In this document: positions 32,903 to 36,825 of the stretch, piece by piece | Numbering within the stretch: position 1 is the first letter of the stretch | Layout: every line of letters begins with the position of its first letter | NCBI GenBank assembly: GCA_902461085.1 | Contig: CABPWH010000015.1 | Span: 1 to 36,825 of the forward strand | Source of the DNA: an uncultured Collinsella sp. | GTDB lineage: Bacteria > Actinomycetota > Coriobacteriia > Coriobacteriales > Coriobacteriaceae | Reading direction: 5' to 3' | Length of the DNA stretch: 36,825 bases | Position numbers and translations under genes: made by a program | The notes under the pieces: model-generated | The model's database searches: none | Seen by the model: the letters and a program-made list of their open reading frames with translations, nothing else | What the model was told of the DNA's origin: nothing

Positions 32903-32918
32903 TTAACCCTGCGGAAAC
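32903..32918 (+). promoter_or_regulatory. GlnR-box-like sequence before the GS-like gene
   Basis: TTAAC (32903-32907), six bases, then GAAAC (32914-32918). Actinobacterial GlnR sites are described as gTnAC-n6-GaAAC, so this matches nine of ten key positions loosely (the first G is T). It is 66 nt before the ATG. A direct repeat TCTGCGATA (32924-32932, 32936-32944) follows. A GlnR-like protein is encoded just downstream of the gene. Confidence 0.45.
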
Positions 32919-32983
32919 ATTTTTCTGCGATAGTATCTGCGATATAGACCAGTCGAAACCCGCCCGAAAGAAAGGGGAGCGAC

Positions 32984-34321
32984 ATGAACCAGCAGAACAT
33001 CGATTACGTACTCCGCTCCGTAGAGCAGCGTGACATCCGCTTTGTGCGTCTGTGGTTTGTCGACATTCTCGGCCGCCTCAAAAACTTTGCCATTAGCCCC
33101 GAGGACCTCGAGGTCGCTTTTGAGGAGGGTATTGGCTTTGACGGCTCCGCCATCGAGGGCTTTGCCACGCCCGAGGAAGCCGACATGCTGGCGTTTCCCG
33201 ATGCTTCGACCTTCCAGATTTTGCCGTGGCGCCCGAGCCACAACGGCGTCGCCCGCGTGTTCTGCGACGTGTGCACTCCCGACCGCAAGCCATTTGCCGG
33301 CGACCCGCGCGATGCCCTGCGCCGCATGTTCCACAAGGCCGAGAAGGCTGGCTATCTGCTTAACGTGGGCGCCGAGCTGGAGTACTACTACTTCCCCGAC
33401 GAGCACACCCCCGAGCCGCTCGACAACGTGGGCTACTTCGATCTTTCGGTGAGCGATGCCGCTCGCGACCTGCGCCGCAACACGGTCCTCACGCTCGAGA
33501 AGATGTCCGTGCCCGTGGAGTACACCTTCCACGCCGCCGGCCGCTCGCAGCACGGCATGAGCCTGCGCCACGCCGAGGCCCTGAGCATGTCCGACGCCAT
33601 CACCACGGCCAAACTCATCATTAAGCAGCAGGCCTACGAGAGCGGTTGCCACGCCTCCTTTATGCCCAAGCCGTTGGCAGGCGAGGACGGCAGTGCTATG
33701 TTCCTGTGCCAGTCGCTATTCGACCACGGCGGCAACAACGTCTTTTGGGGCGAGGACGACGAGAAGTACCATCTTTCCGACATCGCCAAACACTACATGG
33801 CCGGCATTCTGGCACACGCGCGCGAGATTAGCGCCATCACCAACCCCACGGTTAACTCGTACAAGCGCATCACCACGGGTGGCGACTCCGTGCCGCAGTA
33901 CGCCACGTGGGGCCTGCGCAACCGCGCGAGCATGGTCCGCATCCCGGTCTACAAGCCCGGCAAGCAGCTGTCCACGCGCATCGAGCTGCGCAGCCCCGAC
34001 CCCATGGCCAACCCGTACCTGGTCAACGCCGTCACGCTGGCGGCCGGTCTGGACGGCATCGAGCGCAAGCTGGAGCTCCCGCCCGAGGCAACGGCCGAGA
34101 CGCTCAAGCTCACCGACCGTCAGATGGTCGAGGCCGGCTACACGCCGCTGCCGCGTTCGCTCAAAGAGGCGCTCGACGTGTTTGAGGGCTCGCAGTTTAT
34201 GAAGGATGCCCTCGGCGAGCACATCCACAGCTTCTTCCTCAAAAAGAAGCGCGACGAGTGGCATAAGTTTGAGTCTACGATCACCGAGTGGGAGATCAAG
34301 CACTACCTGGCGAACTCCTAA
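32984..34321 (+). CDS. Glutamine-synthetase-like protein (GlnA2 type) with missing metal ligands
   Basis: 445 residues, aligning end to end with actinobacterial GSI proteins such as M. tuberculosis GlnA2 (RDIRFVRLWFVDILG, FEEGIGFDGSAIEGF, NPTVNSYKRI, RNRASMVRIP, RIELRSPDP). GS makes glutamine from glutamate, ammonia and ATP. Kept: Glu131 and Glu133 (GAELEYYYF) and Glu334. Lost, in classical numbering: Glu212 is Ala184 (FHAAG instead of HHE), Glu220 is Gly191 (SQHGM instead of GQxE), His269 is Phe240 and His271 is Cys242 (SAMFLCQ instead of SGMHxH). These bind the n1/n2 metals and substrate, so normal GS activity looks unlikely. It may be a gamma-glutamyl-amine ligase variant or a regulatory pseudoenzyme. 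SD AAAGGGG. Followed by a GlnR-like gene. Confidence 0.88.
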   Translation: MNQQNIDYVLRSVEQRDIRFVRLWFVDILGRLKNFAISPEDLEVAFEEGIGFDGSAIEGFATPEEADMLAFPDASTFQILPWRPSHNGVARVFCDVCTPDRKPFAGDPRDALRRMFHKAEKAGYLLNVGAELEYYYFPDEHTPEPLDNVGYFDLSVSDAARDLRRNTVLTLEKMSVPVEYTFHAAGRSQHGMSLRHAEALSMSDAITTAKLIIKQQAYESGCHASFMPKPLAGEDGSAMFLCQSLFDHGGNNVFWGEDDEKYHLSDIAKHYMAGILAHAREISAITNPTVNSYKRITTGGDSVPQYATWGLRNRASMVRIPVYKPGKQLSTRIELRSPDPMANPYLVNAVTLAAGLDGIERKLELPPEATAETLKLTDRQMVEAGYTPLPRSLKEALDVFEGSQFMKDALGEHIHSFFLKKKRDEWHKFESTITEWEIKHYLANS

Positions 34322-34371
34322 TCGCGCTGACTTGTTCCAGTACGATTGAGCTCATTTCTTTGGAGGCCGAT

Positions 34372-35034
34372 ATGTCCGAAAAGAGTGCCCTGTTCATGGC
34401 GCGCACGACGCGCTTCCACGAGTTTGCCCGCAGCTTGACGACCACCCTGGGTGTCGAGGTGAGCCTGGCAACCCCCGATTCGCCGACTGCGGCGCACGAC
34501 TTTGACCTGCTGATTCTCGATTCCGATGGCATCCGCAGCGACCGCATCGATCAGATTGCCAAGTGGCTTGACGATCGTGGCGGCGTCCCCATGTTGGTGA
34601 TCGTCGACGATGAGGCGCTCGGCACCCTGCGCCTGCCCAATCACGCGCATGCCGACTTTGTGTGCCCCACGGCGACGCCCAACGAGCTCAAGGCTCGCGC
34701 GCAGCGCTTGATGGGCGAGGAGGAGACCGTTACCGCCGACGATGTGCTCAATATCGATAACCTCGAGATTAACCTGGCAACCTACCAGGTGACGCTTGAT
34801 AGCGAGCCCATCGACCTGACGCTGATGGAGTACTCGCTGCTGAGCTTTTTGGCGACGCACCCCAACCGTGCCTACAGCCGCGAGGTGTTGCTGCACCGCG
34901 TGTGGGGCTTTGAGTACTGCGGCGGCACGCGCACCGTCGACGTGCACATCCGACGCATCCGCTCCAAGGTGGGCCCGCAGATCGCGGCACACATCACCAC
35001 CGTCCGCGGCGTAGGCTATCTGTTTAAGGACTAG
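34372..35034 (+). CDS. GlnR-like atypical OmpR-type response regulator
   Basis: 220 residues. The C-terminal 100 residues are an OmpR/PhoB winged helix (LEINLATYQVTLDSEPIDLT, MEYSLLSFLATHPNRAYSRE, LLHRVWGFEYCGGTRTVDVH, RRIRSKVGPQ) very like actinobacterial GlnR. The N-terminal receiver is degenerate: the acidic pair after beta-1 is missing (SEKSALFMARTTRF), and the Lys of the usual KP motif is not seen (FVCPTATPNEL), though an Asp remains in LLILDSDG. GlnR is an orphan regulator of nitrogen genes with just such a receiver. No histidine kinase gene is adjacent. GGAGG precedes the ATG, 50 nt after the GS-like gene, so they are probably one operon. Confidence 0.83.
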   Translation: MSEKSALFMARTTRFHEFARSLTTTLGVEVSLATPDSPTAAHDFDLLILDSDGIRSDRIDQIAKWLDDRGGVPMLVIVDDEALGTLRLPNHAHADFVCPTATPNELKARAQRLMGEEETVTADDVLNIDNLEINLATYQVTLDSEPIDLTLMEYSLLSFLATHPNRAYSREVLLHRVWGFEYCGGTRTVDVHIRRIRSKVGPQIAAHITTVRGVGYLFKD

Positions 35035-35040
35035 CTTTTC

Positions 35041-35075
35041 ACCACAAAGGGGACAGGCACCTTTGTGGTGGTTTT
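35041..35075 (+). terminator. Terminator after the GlnR-like gene
   Basis: ACCACAAAGG (35041-35050) pairs with CCTTTGTGGT (35060-35069), 9-nt loop GGACAGGCA, followed by GGTTTTG. It starts 6 nt after the stop codon. Confidence 0.82.
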
Positions 35076-35242
35076 GCCGCAGGTGCGGGTTCCTTTCGGG
35101 TCTGCAGCAGAACTTAAGCCTTCCTAAAAGATTGCGTTCTCATACACGTTCGCCCGCATATTGGGGTACAACTCAACGTGAACAATGATGGCCCGCCACA
35201 TGTTTGGCGGGCCTTTGGTTATTTGACGAAAGGATCGCAGCT

Positions 35243-36685
35243 ATGAGCGAGTACGATTCCCAGCATCCCCAGGATGCGGGCCACGCCGGCGAGACTCAGC
35301 AGCAACCGCGCGTACAGGTTGAGTCGACGCCTGCCGACGGCAACATTCCCTACGTGCAGGCCTACGACACGCAGACCGGCAAGCCGCTCGTCGGTCAGCA
35401 GGTCGTGAACAAGCACACGGTGGTCAAGACCAAGACCAAAAAGCTACCGATCTTTATTACGGCGCTTGCCGGCTGTGCCTGCGGAGCCCTGCTGGTCATT
35501 GCGCTCATTATGAGCGGCACGCTCAATATCGGTGGCGGCAAGAATGCCGTGACGGCGGGTGCTTCGGGTTCGTCGACGCAAAAGATTACGATCGACTCCG
35601 AGGACACCACGCTGGCCGAGGCCGTTTCTGCCAAGGCATTGCCCTCCGTGGTTTCCATTACCGCCACTTCGAGCGGCAGCCAGAATGGCTCGCTTTCGCA
35701 GTCTGCTGATGAGTCGGATAGCTCGGGCAGCGTCGGTTCGGGCGTCGTGCTCGATACCGAGGGCCACATCCTCACCAACAACCACGTGGTCGATGGCTAT
35801 GACCAGTACGTGGTGACCATGGATGACGGCACCACCTATGAGGCCGAGTTCGTGGGCAACGATGCCTCGAGCGACCTCGCCGTCATTAAGCTCAAGGATG
35901 CTGACGCCTCCAAGCTCACGCCGATTGAGATTGGTGATTCTTCCAAGCTCAACGTGGGCGAGTGGGTTATGGCCATCGGTTCGCCGTTCGGCAACGAGCA
36001 GTCTGTCTCTACGGGAATCGTGTCGGCGCTGTATCGCTCCACGGCCATGAGCTCTACCAGCGGTAACACCATCTATGCCAACATGATCCAGACCGATGCC
36101 GCCATCAACCCGGGCAACTCCGGCGGCGCGCTTGTTAACGACAATGGTGAACTCGTGGGCATTAATTCGCTTATCGAGAGCTATTCGGGCTCCAGCTCGG
36201 GCGTGGGCTTTGCCATTCCGGTTAACTACGCCAAGAACATTGCCGACCAGATTATCGACGGCAAGACGCCGGTACATCCGTACATGGGCGCCACACTTTC
36301 GAGCGTCAATGCGCTCAACGCCCGCACCAACAAGCTGAGCACCGATAGCGGCGCGTACGTGGCAAGCGTCGTCGAGGACGGTCCCGCCGCCAAGGCCGGC
36401 ATTCAGGAGGGCGACGTCATCACCAAGCTGGGCGACGACGAGATTACGAGCGCCGATGGCCTGATCATCGCGCTGCGCAGCCACGAGGTGGGCGAGAAGG
36501 TCGAGATCACGCTCATGCGCGGCAAGGACGAGAAGAAGGTCACCGTCGAGCTGGGCTCCGATGAGGAGCTGCAGAATCAGCAGCAAGACGACAGTTCGAC
36601 CGACACCGGCAACGGCGGTATTACCGACGAGCAGCTGCGCCAGTACCTGGAGGAGCTGCTAGGCCAGCAGGGCCAGGGCTACTAG
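35243..36685 (+). CDS. htrA: HtrA/DegP-type membrane-anchored serine protease with PDZ domain
   Basis: 480 residues. A cytosolic N-terminal tail of about 70 residues (Gln/acid-rich) leads to one membrane segment (LPIFITALAGCACGALLVIA), a Ser/Gly-rich linker, the trypsin-like domain and a PDZ domain (AYVASVVEDGPAAKAGIQEG to the end of VTVELG). The catalytic triad is His181 (TNNHVVDG), Asp211 (SSDLAVIKL) and Ser293 (NPGNSGGAL). These proteases degrade or refold damaged exported proteins at the outer face. A Gln/Asp-rich C-terminal tail (QNQQQDDSST onward) follows the PDZ. AAAGGA before the ATG at 35243; earlier in-frame start codons have no SD. Confidence 0.94.
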   Translation: MSEYDSQHPQDAGHAGETQQQPRVQVESTPADGNIPYVQAYDTQTGKPLVGQQVVNKHTVVKTKTKKLPIFITALAGCACGALLVIALIMSGTLNIGGGKNAVTAGASGSSTQKITIDSEDTTLAEAVSAKALPSVVSITATSSGSQNGSLSQSADESDSSGSVGSGVVLDTEGHILTNNHVVDGYDQYVVTMDDGTTYEAEFVGNDASSDLAVIKLKDADASKLTPIEIGDSSKLNVGEWVMAIGSPFGNEQSVSTGIVSALYRSTAMSSTSGNTIYANMIQTDAAINPGNSGGALVNDNGELVGINSLIESYSGSSSGVGFAIPVNYAKNIADQIIDGKTPVHPYMGATLSSVNALNARTNKLSTDSGAYVASVVEDGPAAKAGIQEGDVITKLGDDEITSADGLIIALRSHEVGEKVEITLMRGKDEKKVTVELGSDEELQNQQQDDSSTDTGNGGITDEQLRQYLEELLGQQGQGY

Positions 36686-36711
36686 CGGGTCGTTTTGCAC
36701 ATATCGAAGCC

Positions 36712-36752
36712 AGAGGGGCTGTCCCACCAATGCGGGACAGCCCCTCTTTTCT
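36712..36752 (+). terminator. htrA terminator
   Basis: AGAGGGGCTGTCCC (36712-36725) pairs with its exact complement (36734-36747), 14 bp with an 8-nt loop, then TTTCTT. Confidence 0.94.
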
Positions 36753-36793
36753 TATTGATCCGTTGGGGGCGGTAGCGCGCAGAGATGTGGTGT

Positions 36794-36825
36794 AAGAGGC
36801 GGGGCATGCCCCGCCTCTTCCCTTT
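36794..36825. terminator. 26-bp perfect palindrome at the right edge, probable bidirectional terminator
   Basis: Bases 36794-36819 are fully self-complementary around GGCATGCC (arms AAGAGGCGGGG and CCCCGCCTCTT), followed by CCCTTT at the window end. It may terminate a gene arriving from the right. Confidence 0.7.

Overview
The window is high-GC Gram-positive-style DNA with strong SD sites and rho-independent terminators. It most resembles the chromosome of a gut actinobacterium of the Coriobacteriia, probably Collinsella. That is my inference from overall protein resemblance, codon choice and gene content (two-subunit EbgA/EbgC-type beta-galactosidase, lactate racemase genes, GlnR/GlnA2-type proteins); no database was searched.

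Layout. 1-597: 3' end of phosphoenolpyruvate carboxylase. 973-5586: a lactate racemization locus. larA and an aquaporin-type larD read right; larB, larC (LarC1 domain only) and a tetR gene read left towards them. 5701-8380: serB (left) and aspS (right), diverging. 8481-15166: a beta-galactosidase locus, with an EbgR-like LacI regulator diverging from ebgA-ebgC, three identical operators in front of ebgA, then an APC-family permease. 15589-15837: an HPr-like protein with Asp at position 46. 16026-19355: a ferrous-iron uptake locus (feoA-feoA-feoB and a Cys-rich membrane protein) with shared putative iron-regulator sites. 19458-21407: an old-yellow-enzyme/FadH-type flavoprotein. 21507-23934: a damaged sugar-acid locus, in which a GntR regulator without its DNA-binding domain is joined directly to the last codons of a gluconate permease, followed by a frameshifted IlvD/Edd dehydratase. 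24122-27416: a Cys-less ArsC/Spx-like protein, a DHA2 drug-efflux protein, a CBS-domain protein and an MGMT-like protein.

27631-29415 is the scar of an integrative element: the 3' part of a tRNA-Met gene with its terminator, repeated TTCGACCCA sites, an integrase with large internal losses, unidentified fragments and a 73-bp tandem repeat. From 29435 on are an AAA+ ATPase with a wHTH and a strict 10-bp repeat in its promoter region, a GntR regulator, a LacI regulator, a glutamine-synthetase-like gene lacking several catalytic residues, a GlnR-like atypical response regulator and an HtrA protease.

The intergenic regions hold several families of structured repeats. (a) Two nested palindromes (621-747 and 3053-3177) share short conserved blocks, while their long arms and inner terminator stems differ in sequence but stay paired. 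(b) An array of hairpins at 8481-8681 has an exact 62-bp period and covarying stems. (c) A 220-bp MITE-like element with 31-bp inverted ends lies at 15271-15490. (d) A multi-hairpin element lies at 30722-30870. These repeats and the metal-ligand-deficient glutamine synthetase beside a GlnR-like regulator are the most unusual things here.
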